Of a DNA stretch of 64,000 nucleotides, positions 23,608 through 39,000 are shown one piece after another. The number at the start of each line of letters is the position of its first letter. The stretch's first letter is position 1. Where the stretch lies: the NCBI GenBank assembly GCA_029783825.1, contig JAREIK010002645.1:1-64000 (forward strand), in the 5' to 3' direction. Source of the stretch: Sapria himalayana. Its lineage: Eukaryota > Streptophyta > Magnoliopsida > Malpighiales > Rafflesiaceae. A program made the position numbers and the translations under genes. The notes beneath the pieces were generated by a model that ran no database searches, was not told the DNA's origin, and was given only the letters and a program-made list of their open reading frames with translations.

Positions 23608-24099
23608 TATAAAGATGTGAAATAGCATTGTGTTTGGTCTTTAAAGTGGAGGCTCGCACCATCCAAGAAGGATCATTAATAAAAAGTGGGCTCCACTAAC
23701 ATTGTGATTGGACTTCTACTATGAGCTACTTTTCATTTTTCTTAATGCACGCCCAACCTACATTGTACTCTCTTTGCAATGTGGGAAGGTGATTTTTTAA
23801 CTAGGAGGAATTTTCTTTGATATTTTTCTTTTTGAATGCCCTCGGCATAATTTTCCCTGCAAATTTAAAAAAAAAATGAAGACAATCCAAGCACACCATT
23901 TTTCTCAACTCACAAGGCACACATTGATATCTTTCCCAAACTAAAAAATTGCAACACCTCAACCAAAAAACACACCACTAGGCAATTTTTTTTTTAATAT
24001 TCACACAGCCACTATTTATTCATGCCCGGCCTTTACACGCATTAACCTAACCAGAAGCTGATTTGCTGTGCAATCACAAATAATGTAAGAACAACAAGA

Positions 24100-27000
24100 T
24101 TAGGATTTCATCTTTCTCTCTTGTTTAATGGCTTCGTACGAAAGCATCACTTCTTTGAACCTTGTTTCAGCTGCTTCTGCCACAATCACAAAGCAGTATC
24201 AGGCTTTTCCACACTCTGCTTTTTTTTTTTTTTAATTTGCAAAAAAAAAAGAGCAACAAATCATGGGGAAACGATGTTTTCTTACGCCAAAATCAAAATA
24301 TTTGAGTTTGAGAACCCAGAGATTAAAATCAGGAAAAAAAATTGCCCTAAATCTAACACCAATTGGTATATATATTAATGTCTGTGTGTGTGTGTGTGTG
24401 TGTGTGTGATAGTGTAGATATATTTTGTTAATCAATAAAACTTTCAGTGAAGTGATTTCCACTATAGCCTGACGCCATCCTTAATAAGATAATAACTCAA
24501 AAAAAACTTTAATATCATAACATTATCAAGAGAAAAAATAAAAAAATAAAAAAAAAATAAAAAAATAAAAAAAATAAAAAAATAAAAAAATAAAAAAAAA
24601 ATAAAAAAAAATATACATTAGTAGTAATGTGATCCAAAATCTACATGTTATGTACTTCTCGGTATATATGATGATTCAAACGAAGAATAATCATAATGTG
24701 ATCCAACAAAATTAAAAACAACATATGAATAGGGAGGCTAAAGGAGGGGGGGAAGACTCCAACAGGGTAATGGAGTGGGAAATTTAGATGAACACTTGAA
24801 AATAACTCATGCTCGAAAAGATAATACTGACCATTAGTACAATAAAGCTGTGAGAGATGCTAAGCAATGGCTAGTACGACTCAATATTCCTTAGAAGATG
24901 ATCAAAAAAAAAACATGATCAAATGAGTTGGTGGCCGAATCTTCTGACTTGTCCCGAATAGTCAAGTCTCTCGACTCCGAGCTCGGGTAGAGTTGGAATT
25001 GGAACGGACCCACCCATAAACTACTATCTCATCTATGCTAGGAGAGTTACTTTCCAGATGAAACCTCTCTCCCCATCAAAGCCAATATCTACATCGTATC
25101 TATTTCTTGATGCGTATGGTGATTCATAAAAGAGAGCTATCATAATGTAATCAAACAAAATCAAAAATGACAAAAAAGTGATACTATATAGTCGTTCTAC
25201 CCAATTTTGACTCTTTGAAGAATAAGTCCTGCTCGAAAAAAATTAATATTGACCCTTATCAATACTTTATATGTCTCAGGAAAATAATATATACACAAAC
25301 ACACACATATATTAGTGCTGAGTAATATTAAAAATACTTTTTCACATTGCATACTATTTTATCATGCCCTAGAGAAGCATTATGAACAAAAAACATGCTC
25401 CCAAAAATATTAGAAAATAAGCTAAATAAACTTTATCTCAAGATGTATGATAAAAAAGCATTAATAAAAAATATTCGATAGATTAAATCGTTAATAGTTT
25501 TTTTTTTGTTTTTTTTTATTAGGGTGTTAATAGTTAAAACCATATATACAATAAAAAAAATTATTTTAATTATTTTAATCCAATATATATTTGTCCTTTC
25601 AGTAAACTGATTTTATAATAGTGTACTTAAAAAACATAGGCACTTCTTATAATTTTGATAGTTTTATTACATTGATGTTCATTTTGTTTATGAAATAACC
25701 TGAACATATAAAAAAATTGGTATCTACATAGGAAGAAAAAAAAGTACACTATTATATATTGTACAATTCTAGCAAAGAATCTCAAATCAAAAAAAAAAAA
25801 AACTTGCACGCACAATTCTAGCAAGCTAAGCTAGGTAAAAAATTGTAATATGAATTCCTATTTGACAAATATAATGTCTGAACTAAATATATCTTTTATA
25901 TTAGGATACAAAATTATATCAGTAAGACATAATTTTGTGCAAAATTATATCAGTAAGATACGGATTATTTGGATTGGATACAAAAAAATAAATAAACTAT
26001 TAAAAAAAAAAAACAAAATATCAATATTAACATTATCATAGCTAGACTTTAAATATTTTATTATTAATTATAATAATATTAAGAGAACAAACAGAAAGAT
26101 AATAAATAGAAATTAATTACCTATGATATACTTATTTTAAGAATAATAATCAATTACCCGTTAATATTAAGACTAATAATACAAAAATAATAAAAAATAT
26201 TTTTAATTTCTTATTAACGAGGAATATCGTACACTACATTCCTTCATGGTAATTGTTACTACGAGAAAACTCTATAGGGATCCATGAATAGATGTAGTGG
26301 TTATTTTTTCTCTCTCTATAAACTAAAGTCCTCTCTCTCTTCGCTTTAGATATAACTTGTAATAACTCCATCTGGTGAGTAGTACGAGATATTTTTTCAC
26401 CGTATTTCTTTCTACCCTACCTAAACAAATCTTGAATTGTGAGATGATAATAGTATGCCACCACTAACCACACTCATTGTACTGTGCACATCACCTCCTA
26501 CACTACGACATCGAACAATACACAATTATTGCACAACATCACTACAAAAGTCTAGGGTTTGCACACTGTCACACGATGAATGCTTGGGATGGTGCCAGAA
26601 CCACAAGATGCAAGCACTATCACTCGTCATGCATGCGCAATGTAGCATTCAGATATAGTCTCTCTGATTTTTGAGAATAAAAATGTCAAGATATTAGCTT
26701 CTCCTAAATCTCACACTAAAGTATGAGTCTTGTGCACTAGATATGACTTGCAATGTAATAATCATGAGATTATCTATCAGACTTCTTATCCTAGTATATC
26801 CCACAAAGGAGGAATACAAAAATAAAAAATAAACAATTAATTGAAATAACTAAAATATTTTTCTATTATAAAAATGTTCCATGATATTTTTGATGAAATA
26901 TAATTTTAAATATTAACTATTTAATCAACTAGGTATTTTTATTAGTTATTTCTTATCACGAACATTTTTAGATCTTGCATCATGAATAAATTATTTAGCT

Positions 27001-30000
27001 TATGTTCCACAATATTTAAGCACATACTTTATTAATTTTCTATCTTCATGTTGCGATAGAATTACTAATTCTCATAAATTATGTTATTCTTGATTACTTG
27101 AATATCCAAAAAGAATATATATTTTACTCTAAAAATAATCAAAAAATATTAATAAATAATAATGTTGTGTTTTTGAATGACTGGATCTTTAAAAAGATGA
27201 GACAGTGCAAAGATTTGGAGACTCCAAATAAATCTCTTACTATTGCTAACTCTCCTAGCATCTCTTTTTGACCTCCAACTAGAAAATATTATCACTCTTC
27301 AATCACTTATGAACTTATTGAATCATATTACAATCATATTTAGGGTTTGGAAGTTCCATACAAAAGTTGATATCTCTCATTAATGATGTTTTTTTTTTTT
27401 TGAGAATTACTTATTTTTGATAAGTCTAGAACGTGCATCTTAGAATACTTTTATATAGTAGAAATGTCATTATAATTTTAACAAAATATTTATATATATA
27501 TTTGACTACCCCATTCTACGCGTAAATATCATTTTGATGTATTTTTCACACACTCAGACATAAAAAAATTTGCATTACAATACGAGATATCTCATTCAAT
27601 GATCATTGACATCTTCAGTTAGCCAATTATTCAAGATTTAGCTAGTCACCAACTCATGCAAATAGCAAATTTACTACGAGTTAGTATATTATTCAAAAAG
27701 ATAATCTATTCTCCTATTAAAATAATATTTAGACAATAATTTCTATATCTAGCACATAAGAAGAGTATAGAGCAATGACAGCATAACTACATGTGAGAGA
27801 CTTTAAATTAGATATCTACTTTAGATGATTAAATTTCCAGTCACTTAACCTATAAATATAAACCGATGTCAATTGGGTTGGAATCATAATTCAAATTTAA
27901 ATCTTGAAGACTCATTATTCAATCCTCCTAATATTTTAAGTAAAAAAATCATTTCAATAATATTTGATCGTATCATACTCTTCCTATCTAAAATAACATT
28001 CGGAGTTAAAAGAAAAACTCTAATATTATGGTAATCATCAAATTGATCAATAAAACTCAAATTGCTTTAGAATAATACTAGAAAAATAATTTTTTATGAT
28101 TTTCACCAACTCAATATATTAAAATTTTTAATGTCACCACGGAACAAGTTCAAACAATAATCAGTATCTAAATAACTCAATAACTCACTCTTATTTGACA
28201 AACCCTCTTCGTTGTTGGCACCTAAATAACTGAATCAAAAGGTCATCATCTCCAAATATGTAGTTCATATCACTACCCAGATACTCGTTAAAACTATCAT
28301 ACTTATTATTATTATGTTTAAATACATAATATAATTATTTATAAATTTCACCCTTAAATTCTTGTGATTGATTCATACGGGTGGATATATAATTTATAAT
28401 ATTTTTTATTCCTTCAACACTAACCCAATGATTCATATAATCAGCCAGGCTATAAAAAATAGAAAGGATTAGGATGACCAATTTTTTAATATTTTAATAT
28501 TTATGATCATGATACTAAAATCTTGGTAATTTTTATATTTGATGCACAGACTATTAATATTGCATATATACTTAAGTACAATATATATGATAAAAATATA
28601 CATAAACAAATACATATTCATCGTATCATAAAAAAATTTTAAAATTTTTATAAATAAAATCTCTCAAACTGATTGATGAATTATTAATTTCTCATTTTTA
28701 CTATTAACGTAGTCGAACCTCACGTATTGCTAGCTAATACATGAATATCACATAAGGTGTGTATAATTTTAATAATCAATAATATTCATCTAAAACTTTT
28801 TTTTGAACTACTGCCTTACATTATGTATCAAACTCTTGTAGACTATAATGTGTCTTAAGGTATTTTAGTATATTTCTCATATGATCTAATGCAGGAAATA
28901 ATTTTTTTATTTTCAATTATACTATTATAATAATTATGTGATACATACACTTAACGTAAAAATTCTCACACAAGGATACATCTCTAATGATTCTCACAAT
29001 TCGCAACCATATTAATTATTATACTATTATTTAAAGCGTTAACGTATATTATGCTAAAAATTTTATTTTAATCTTTAATATTCATTACAAACATTGAAAA
29101 ATAGTTAGGCAATCATAAAAATAAAGAACTCACATAATTCTAAAATTGTTTTTATTCAATTTTTATTTAGAATCAATAAAATAAGCAATCACGCATGCAA
29201 ATACAATAGTTTCATGACTAGTCCAAATATCGTTGAGAGCACGCCTCTTTATCCTATGTTGATGAGTTATTAATTATTTTTATATTTTATAATTTTTTAT
29301 TATGTCATTCATATTGGTCGACCTAGAAATCCTACGATAAGCATGTTGAATATATTTGTCCATAATATAAATTAGTCTAGAATTCTTCGGAAATCTAATT
29401 GAAAAACTCATGTTGGCAATAAATTTTATCATTCCTACTCGTACATATTCATGGTGATAAATAAAAATATCATTGAAATTATAGTTTATCCAGCTTTAAA
29501 GACTTCACCATTATAATATATTTGCATTGGACCAAATGAACCATATTTTTGATATATTAATCAGCATGTCTCTTAAGATATTCCGTGAAAATGTACTCAT
29601 ATATATATATATATATATATATATTATGTTGAATCTTTTTCGACACTCCAATATTTTTATTTTTAATTATATTAAATATATTCATACTACTAATATTTAT
29701 ATATTCTTAATTCTGTTAGGCATGATAACTTGGGCCCTAGGAAATAACTCAATCTCAAATTTTTCAGTCGAGTTGTTATTATTTATATAAGAGTTTATGT
29801 TACTTTCATAACATTCACTATTTCTCATTTTTTAATATTAATCTTTAGAGATTTTGAGGAACATGACAAATAAATATTTTTACTTATTTTAATTAAAATT
29901 TTAAAGTAAATTAACTAAAAGATTACTTGAAATAAATAAAAAGAAACAATGTACCTTTATGTGGGCAGCAAGCAAAGATTTAACAAACATAATAACTTTA

Positions 30001-33000
30001 TCACCCCATCTCACAAACCAAAATCACTTGCACAAATCAAAAATATTATAATGTTACAAATTAATTTAAAAATAAAAATAAAATTGTAAAAAAAAAAATT
30101 TGACGCTGGCAAAAATTATGATTTTAGATAGCAAAAAACAGAGAAAATAAAAGATTACAAATAAACTGTAAGAAGAATATATTAATTTGTTACTTATAAT
30201 TTTTTTTCTTTTTTAAAAATATTTTTTTTATTTTTATTTTTTTTTTGTTGGGTAGAAATCCAACAGCTATCAGATTTCATCCCACATCTTAGATTAGATA
30301 ACTATTTTATTTTATTTTTTTAGACATAGCCATTGCCCTTATTTATAACGCGGCATAGACCACGAGCCCGTGCCTCAAGTGCCAAAGCCAAGAATGTGAG
30401 TTGTGCCACAAGCCGGCATGGTCAAGGTCCAGGTACAGATCGCATCGTACTAAGCATGACATAACAATTTGTAACTCGTCTAGCCGGCTCTACTATTTTT
30501 AGAAAAATCATATAAGTAATTAATTATTTGATCATCATCATGAAATATATTTAATGATAACAGTATAATTTATTATTTCCTATATTTTTCTCAATAAATT
30601 CACTTAGATGCAATTCTTCACATATTAAAACATATGAAGTCTCCAAAATCCATGATCATGAACCCTTTCAATTTGTAGACTATTCAAGTTTTAATTGAAC
30701 ATCAATTTCTACAAAGAAAAATTCACTAAATGAACCTATTGATAATTTAGGAAGACAAGTTTAGGATGTTTATGAAAAGTAAAGTACCTACGAGAGAATT
30801 TTATATTCAACATCTACATGAGGAGGTAGGTTATTTACTTTATCCTTTCATTATTATTTACTGTGATAGTCAAACAACGAAGCATATAACTTCAAATCTA
30901 GCATTTCATTAAGAGAGAGAATACAAAAAGATAAACGACTTCTTCTAAATAAAATTTAAGATAGAATTATTATTACAACTTATATTTTAACTGTAAATTA
31001 ATCAGCGAACATGTTCGCAATGGCTTAGAAAAATTTTTATCTTATATTTATTGCTTACGAGTTTGGTGTTCTGAATCTTTTCATACCAATTTGAGGAGAC
31101 ATTACAGTTTATTATTATTATTTTTTTGTTTTACTTTATTATTAATGAGAACCCCCAACATGTAGGTTATCCCTTTTCACTAGTCTATTATATAAAGACA
31201 CGACATATATGTTTGCTTAGGTAATTATTTGATATTTTTTACTTTTTGGCTTAGTATTTTGCATTATACACAGATATATACACATATACTACTGTGCATT
31301 TATATGTACGCATACACTAATGTATCCATGTCTATATATATATATATAAATTATTGTGTGTATATACTTGTAGGATCTCATCTCAATAAAATTATAATAT
31401 ATTAATAAAATAATAACATAATAAAACTCAACTTAAAATGACTTACTTCAATCTAATTAAAACATTTCCTGATATTTAATAACAACACCTGATGCAAATA
31501 TGCGATAAAGCGGGTTGATTGGAGCAACCCACAAATTGGGCGCTCCCATCAAATACATAAAGACAGTAAAAAATAAAATAAAAAAACTATAAGTTTTAAC
31601 AAATATAAAAGTTGTGAACTTGAATAAAATAAATCTATATACATCTATAACATTGTATATACACACAAGATCACAAATATATACACTACAGTGTATATGG
31701 ACAGGAGGTGGTTGTGAAGAGTTTCAAGGGCATTTTCAGGAATAAAAGCTCCACTAATTTAAAGTGCACCAAATACTAATCACTTTCGGCTTTCAAATTT
31801 TTTTTTTTTCCAATTTCAAAACTGAGTTCTCAAACCCTAGAAATTTTGATTTTGGTGTACGAGGTCATTTTCCCTAAAATCATCATCAAACCTTTATTAT
31901 GTTGGTTCTGATCTGGGTGAAATTCCTTAGCTTTAGCTCTGAATGCAATCTGCCAAGATGAAATTTTACTCATGACTCATCTCGAATTAGGAGAAACTGA
32001 AATAAAAAAAAAAAAAAAAGGAATAACAGATACAACCCAGCTGCTTTACCCATGAAACAGTTGTAAGCGATTGTTTTTTTTTTTTTTTTTTTTTATTTGA
32101 GCTAACCACCAGCACATAATATTGCATGATAAAACAAATGAGAATCCAACAAAGTGGCAAATTAATAGGTGACTTTTTCTTATGTTCTTGTTAATGTTTA
32201 GATTACCCAATTTTTTAACACAATTTCAAACGATCAATATTGGCATCTCATTGAGAGCTTCCAAATTTTTAAAAAATCACTTACTCAAAGACAAATATCT
32301 AACAATTGTAGACCTGTTACAAAAAAAAAAAAATAATTAGATCAGATCAAGCATGTTTGACCAAATTGAAGAACAAAGATCGGTGTTGGATCATGTTGAA
32401 TATGTGAGATATATGTTCGACTGAGCAGAACAAGTTGGATTGGGGCAAACATGTTTAATCAGATCAAACACACATCAAGTTGGTGATGCTGGATTGGGCA
32501 AAACATGTCAAAAAGGATGAACATCTTGGACCAAGTGTAGCTTGAAAGTATTGCATCAGATCAAACTTGACAGAACAGATCATGCGAGAGGAATCAGATC
32601 AAATCAAGTCCAATCTAAGAGATGAAATAAAACTGAACTTGATCGAATTGGATGATACTTGATAGGACAAATTAGAGATTTTTAATGGGTCAGGTGGGCC
32701 TTGGTTTTGTGTCATGTCAAGTCATCATATCGGCCTAGCATTAATAGTTTTTTTTTTTTTTGTCCATTTTGGGCCAGCATGATGAGGCACAACCATGGCC
32801 CATTTCCCACTAACAACAAGCAAGTAGCCCATGGGTTGTGACTACCAAGCCTGAAACTAAATGGCTCGGCACACGGACATGACACAGGACCCATGAGTCA
32901 CGTGCAACTCACATTGTATAATATTATAATCATATTTATTGTTTTTTTTTAATACATTAGTTTTTTTTTTTTTTTAATGATTAGATTAATTTTTTATTAC

Positions 33001-36000
33001 TTTAAACAAATGTAATAAGGATAATAAAATAGTTAATGAATAATATAAAAACCATTTATTTAATATTTTAATAAATTATATCATTATCATCATCGTCATC
33101 AACCAAATTTTATTCTACCTACTTTTAACTGGCTATATGAGTTTTATTTTTCCAATCATTTTAATAAATTATATAAAAAATAAAAATATTTTATATAATC
33201 ATTTTAAACAAATTCATGAATTTGGATATTAATATTAAAGAAAATAAATGACTAAATAACTTTAGATATATAGTTAACAAATAACTCATTAAAATTAGAA
33301 AAGCTATCAAGAAAATAAACTTCAGAAAAATCATTAGTACAGACTATATCTATAAAATTGATTAGGCTGTTTAACAAAATCAACTAAAAAAATACTAGAT
33401 GAATGAAAATAAAACATCATAATTCTCATTTAATTGAATTAAAAAAATATTTAAGATAATTATAACTATCAAATCATTAAACTCATAAATCATAAATATA
33501 AAATTTTAGAAAAAAAATGAGCATAGATTAAGAAGAGAGAAAAGAGTTTCAAAAAATTAAATTAAATTTATGTCAAATAAATCTTCCATAAAAATTATCT
33601 GCCAAATCAAACAATTAATCAACAAAAATAAAGAAAACAAAAAAAAGGCGTATGCATGTTATTTGTCGATTTGAAGAAAATTTATAAAAATCTCAAAAAC
33701 TTAATTTGACAAGTATCATGCAAGCAATTAGGGTAAAATGTATATATTGAATTAATCAAGGGCATTTATGACAATAGTGATGTCCAGAGTTTGATCGGTA
33801 CAAGGCATCGCTCATGAATTTCTAATAATTGTGGGACTACATTAAGAATCATCACTCTTTATATTTTTAAATTAATTAAGAATGAATTAGCAAAAGGCCT
33901 CCAAAAAGACATATCTTGATGTATATTACTTGTAGATGACATATTATTGATTGATGAGACTGAAGAAAAATAAATTAGGAAACTAGAAACCTAAAAAGTT
34001 ACACTTGAGTCCAAGAGATTTATGATTAGTTGTAGCAAGACAATGTACTTAAAATATAAATTTTATCATGTTAAGAATGATAATTATATAATAATCAAAA
34101 TAAAAAAAATCAAGAAATAACAAAATAAAAAATAATATTCATTCTTTGTCATCTTTAATCAAGTAAAAACGATAAGATTGACAATAATATATCAAATATG
34201 ATTAAGGTTGGATGAACCAGATGAAAAGTTGTATCAGTAATTTTTTATGATAAATTAATATCAAATAGATTAAAAAAAAAACTTATAGAATAACTATAAG
34301 ATCAATCATATTGTATAAAAGTGAATGTTAGAAAACCAAGAAGCAATATATTCAAAAATTAAGAATAGCATAGATGAGAATAATAAAATTAATACATGAT
34401 AAGAATAAAAATAATAAAATAAAAAATTAAATTATTAAAAAGAAAATAAAAATAATTCTTTTAGATGATGAGATAAGAAAGAATTATCTGAGAAATTAGG
34501 TATAAATTATAAAAAATGAGTTAGCTATAAAATTAAAAATATACATGATTTTCAATGGAATTGATTAAAAAAACAAAATTTATATAATTAACCCCAAATA
34601 GCTACGATAAGACTGAGTTGATGATTATGATAATTTTTTTTCATCTAACTTTTATTTATTATCAATAGTTTGAACATCATGTTTCAAGCATTATTCAAGA
34701 AATTGTATTTCTAAACTAAGATTTCATGCATTCTTCTGAATTATTCAAAGATATCAATATTTCTAGTATATCTAATACAAAATCTTTTCTCCTATTTATA
34801 ATTATATTCATAATAAAAAAATAAAAATAAAAATTATAATAAAAAGTAGCAAAATAAGCAGATCACAAATTATTTTAGATTGTACAAAAATATAAATTGA
34901 TAATATTTTATCACTAATAATATCAAAACTTTATAAAACACAGAGCCCTTGGGTCATAGCCACTAAGCTTGGATTTGAATGGTTGGGGTACATGGGCATG
35001 ACATATGACCCGAACCTATGAATCACATGTTATTCATTTTGTATAATACCATAATTGTATTTCTTATTGGAGATCACAATCGATGCACAAAGTTTTTTAG
35101 GATGAAATTTAGGAGATATCTATATTTGAACAATATTATCCTTAAAAATCAAAACTATTATGCATTATAATTCTCGAACCCAATATATACTACTATTAGA
35201 CAAAAATATGTATCATCACATCAAGACATAACTTCTAACATATATATATGCAACAAAAAAACTTTTTTGATAATTAGTTATTATTGTATTATTCTTTTTC
35301 AAGCACATTTAATTTTAAAATTCTAATAAGAATCGATAAGTCATATAAATATATTTCTTATTTTGCTAAAAGAAAATTATTCATAAGTTGGTTTATTATT
35401 AAACTATTTTTTTATTATTTTTTAAAACTATAACAAGAATACAAAAAAATAATTAATGAAAATACAATATAAAAAATATTAATTTGATGTTTAAACTAAT
35501 TATATAAAAAATAAAAATAAAATATATACATACAACTATTTTTTTCATCTTTAATCTTTATTTATCATCAATAATTTTGTAAAATACAAAATAATAATAT
35601 GCATTGATGATATGCATTATTTGTAAAATATATTTCTCATAGATAATGTCCTCATATAACAAGCAAACTTATTTGAGTAGCTTACAAGTTGGATGCTCCA
35701 AACAACATAAAATAAAAAAAAAACAATCATTTTGAAGCTGAAAAATACAACAAATAATAAAGCGGAAAAAATATTAACACCACTCATCAAGCTAGTGTAT
35801 ACCAATCCCAATCAAAAAGCTTGGAAGAAAAAAACTTAATCTGGAGACCTATTCACAACCTTTGTGAAGACGTTAGATAATTACTATGTTATCTAAATAT
35901 ATATTGTAATAATGAATTTATCTTTAATCTTCTCTATAAAAAAATCAATTTATCTTTAAATGATTCATCTATTTGTTAAATATATAATTTTAAATTATAT

Positions 36001-39000
36001 ATTTTATTATCTTAATATCATTATAAAGAATAAAGAGAGAAAAATATATATACATGATTTTCTTAAGTAGGTGTCTAATACAACGTATCTCATAAATAAT
36101 ATCCACTTCACTCTAAACTCTACTTATTTACTAAACCTCAAAATAATTGTTTGCCTCATATTTTTTTAAAAGATATTATCTCTAAAAAATATATAAAATT
36201 TTATAATAGATATCCTTTCGGTATATGCTAGTGTTCAACTCAAATTTGAAATATCAACTAACGGTAAGTGCTTGTAATCACTAAAAGAAATTCAAGCCCT
36301 AAATATTTCTTCATATACATCAATATGCAAAGAATCGCATCCATGTGAACATTCTCAAGAGAATCTAGAAAATAATGATCACATCAAAAATAAAATTAGT
36401 ACCTAAATCGATAAGAATATCTGCTAAGCACAACGTAAAAACTTAATTCATATGAGAGTATCATGTGCATACCCCTGTGATAATACAATATCTCTCATAA
36501 AGTAAGCTGCCCCTATACCAAAAAAAAATATCTAAATCTCTCAAACTCCTTCGTACACAATGAGCAAAATCATAATACCGTCAGAATTCTTCAAAAAAAT
36601 AAAAAAAATATATAACACAAATCAAATAAAGTGACTAAATGTAAAAATCTCATTAAATAATATCTCAATGAGTGCTTCGGGCATTATAGTGCATTCTATA
36701 TTTTACAAATTATATTTAATTATATTGCTCTAAACCTACATAATTACTTTATATGCATCTTCTCAAAGTCACTATCAAGAAAAGTATTCTTCACACTTAG
36801 CTAATATATCTTTCATTTATGAGATTGTGCCAAAGAAATAAGAATTCATACAGAAATCATGTTTATCAATGGAAAGAAAATAATATGATAGTTCACATTG
36901 AATATCTAAGTGACTCATCTCATTATAAGTATCACTGTAGGGCGATTTACCTTTGCATCTGGATATATCTTCACAATGAAGACTCACTTGCAACCAATAA
37001 TAGACATTCCTGCAAATTATCATACTAGTTTTCAAATCTCATTGTAGTGATTACCAACTATCTCTATAAACATTGTCTAATGATATCCTAGATGAAATAA
37101 TATTTTTTAAGAAATCTAAGTATTTTAGTATCATCACTATAAATAGTAAATAAAGTAAAGAGAAATAAATACAACTTTATTCTTTCTAAAAAGTAATTAC
37201 AACGTCAACTAGAAGGTCATTTATCTTCTCAATTGACTCATTTTAATGTCTATGAACTGAGAAGGCTGTGTATGTTTCCTCCTAGTATGTGTTCTAATTC
37301 ATGAATAATTAAGTCTTCCAGCCTCTAACTAATCATGAATATGACCTAGAGTAGACTCATGAGATGCTATTTTATAATGACTCCGAAGATTTTTTCTCAT
37401 GATAAATCTCACTCTCTACAGAAACATTAATATTTATATTTGTCAATACATATGATCATTACATAAGAGTATCATCATAATGTAGATCAATAAATTCAAA
37501 AATAGTGTATATGGGTAATTCGCTATCATAGCTACAGATCAAATAGGACCTAAAAGTAAAAAAAAAATTATAAATTTAAATATATCTTTCAGACTCAACC
37601 CTCATAAGAATGCAAGTAAATAATTTTTACTCAAAAAAAATAATATCAAAACTTACTAAAAACATATCATTCTTAAGTGAAAAATACTCATACTTTATTT
37701 GGATACTTGAGTATCCAAGAAATATATATCTCAAGACTATAAGTGTCAACTTATCATTTCTTGACAGAGATTATGTACAAAACAAGTACTCTTAAAAATT
37801 TTGAGGCTAGCTAAATGATATCCTTCTATAATGCATAATATGAAATGATACACAATAAAAAATAATAGAAAGCGATATCTAGTTAATGAAGTAATTTATG
37901 GTTAAACCCACAAATCCCTAAAATTACTTTGAAACAACACTTCTCTAAAAATAGAAATGTCCGAGTCATCTCCATAAGACATACATTCTTTCTTTTGATC
38001 ATCTAATTTTGTGAACATGGGCAAACATAGTGTTTCATATACAATTACATACTTCATATAATAAATATTGAATTGAACTAATATTCTAAAACATTATTTA
38101 TTATTTTTTTTAATATCTTTATCAAATTATTTTTTTTTATTTTATAAAACATCTACAAAATAATAAATACGTGTGATCTATGACAAAAAAAATATTTATA
38201 TCATAAGTAGTTATCAATAAAAATAATCGAGTATCTATAACACTCACTGACAGGCAAGATATGAAGTTCAAGTATATTTTTCTAACTGACATATTTCATA
38301 CTATATGAAGTTATAATATATTAGGTCCTCATAATTTTACTCACATGACCAATGATAGATGATAATGTTGATAATTCACAAGTAAAAGATACAACACTTT
38401 TTATATTCAAATTATGTAATAAGTCTCTTATCATTTATATTTAGCAAGTACAATATATGCAAATTTTATAATTCTATATTTTTTAATTTTATTGATACAG
38501 ATTTTCTTACATATCTTTTCCAAAATAGAGATATTTGTGTATTGATCATCTTGTAAATATTATATCTTATAGTAGTCTAACATTCTAAATCATAAAATAT
38601 GAAAATGCTAACAATTATTTTATAACATTTTTTTAACCTGACAGACACTCTTATAACATATAAGATTCCTTGTGTCATCATTTATTTTATCCAACATATA
38701 TTAATCACATTAATCTATATTTGTTTTTATTTTATCATTCGTTTAAATTAAAAATATTTAATATCAAAAAAAAATACATTTTATAATTTTAATATTAATC
38801 TTAATTGACTTATTTTTTCCCCTCAATTCAATATTAGTCACAAATATCATATTAATCTTTTTTTCTTTTGATTTAATATAATCTTAATTGCTAAATTTTG
38901 TAAAGTTCTAAATTAAAAGTTAAATAGGTGACCTGATACATTACATGGAAAAAATATACCCTAAAATATTTTTGTTAATATTTTATCACATCATTTAAAA

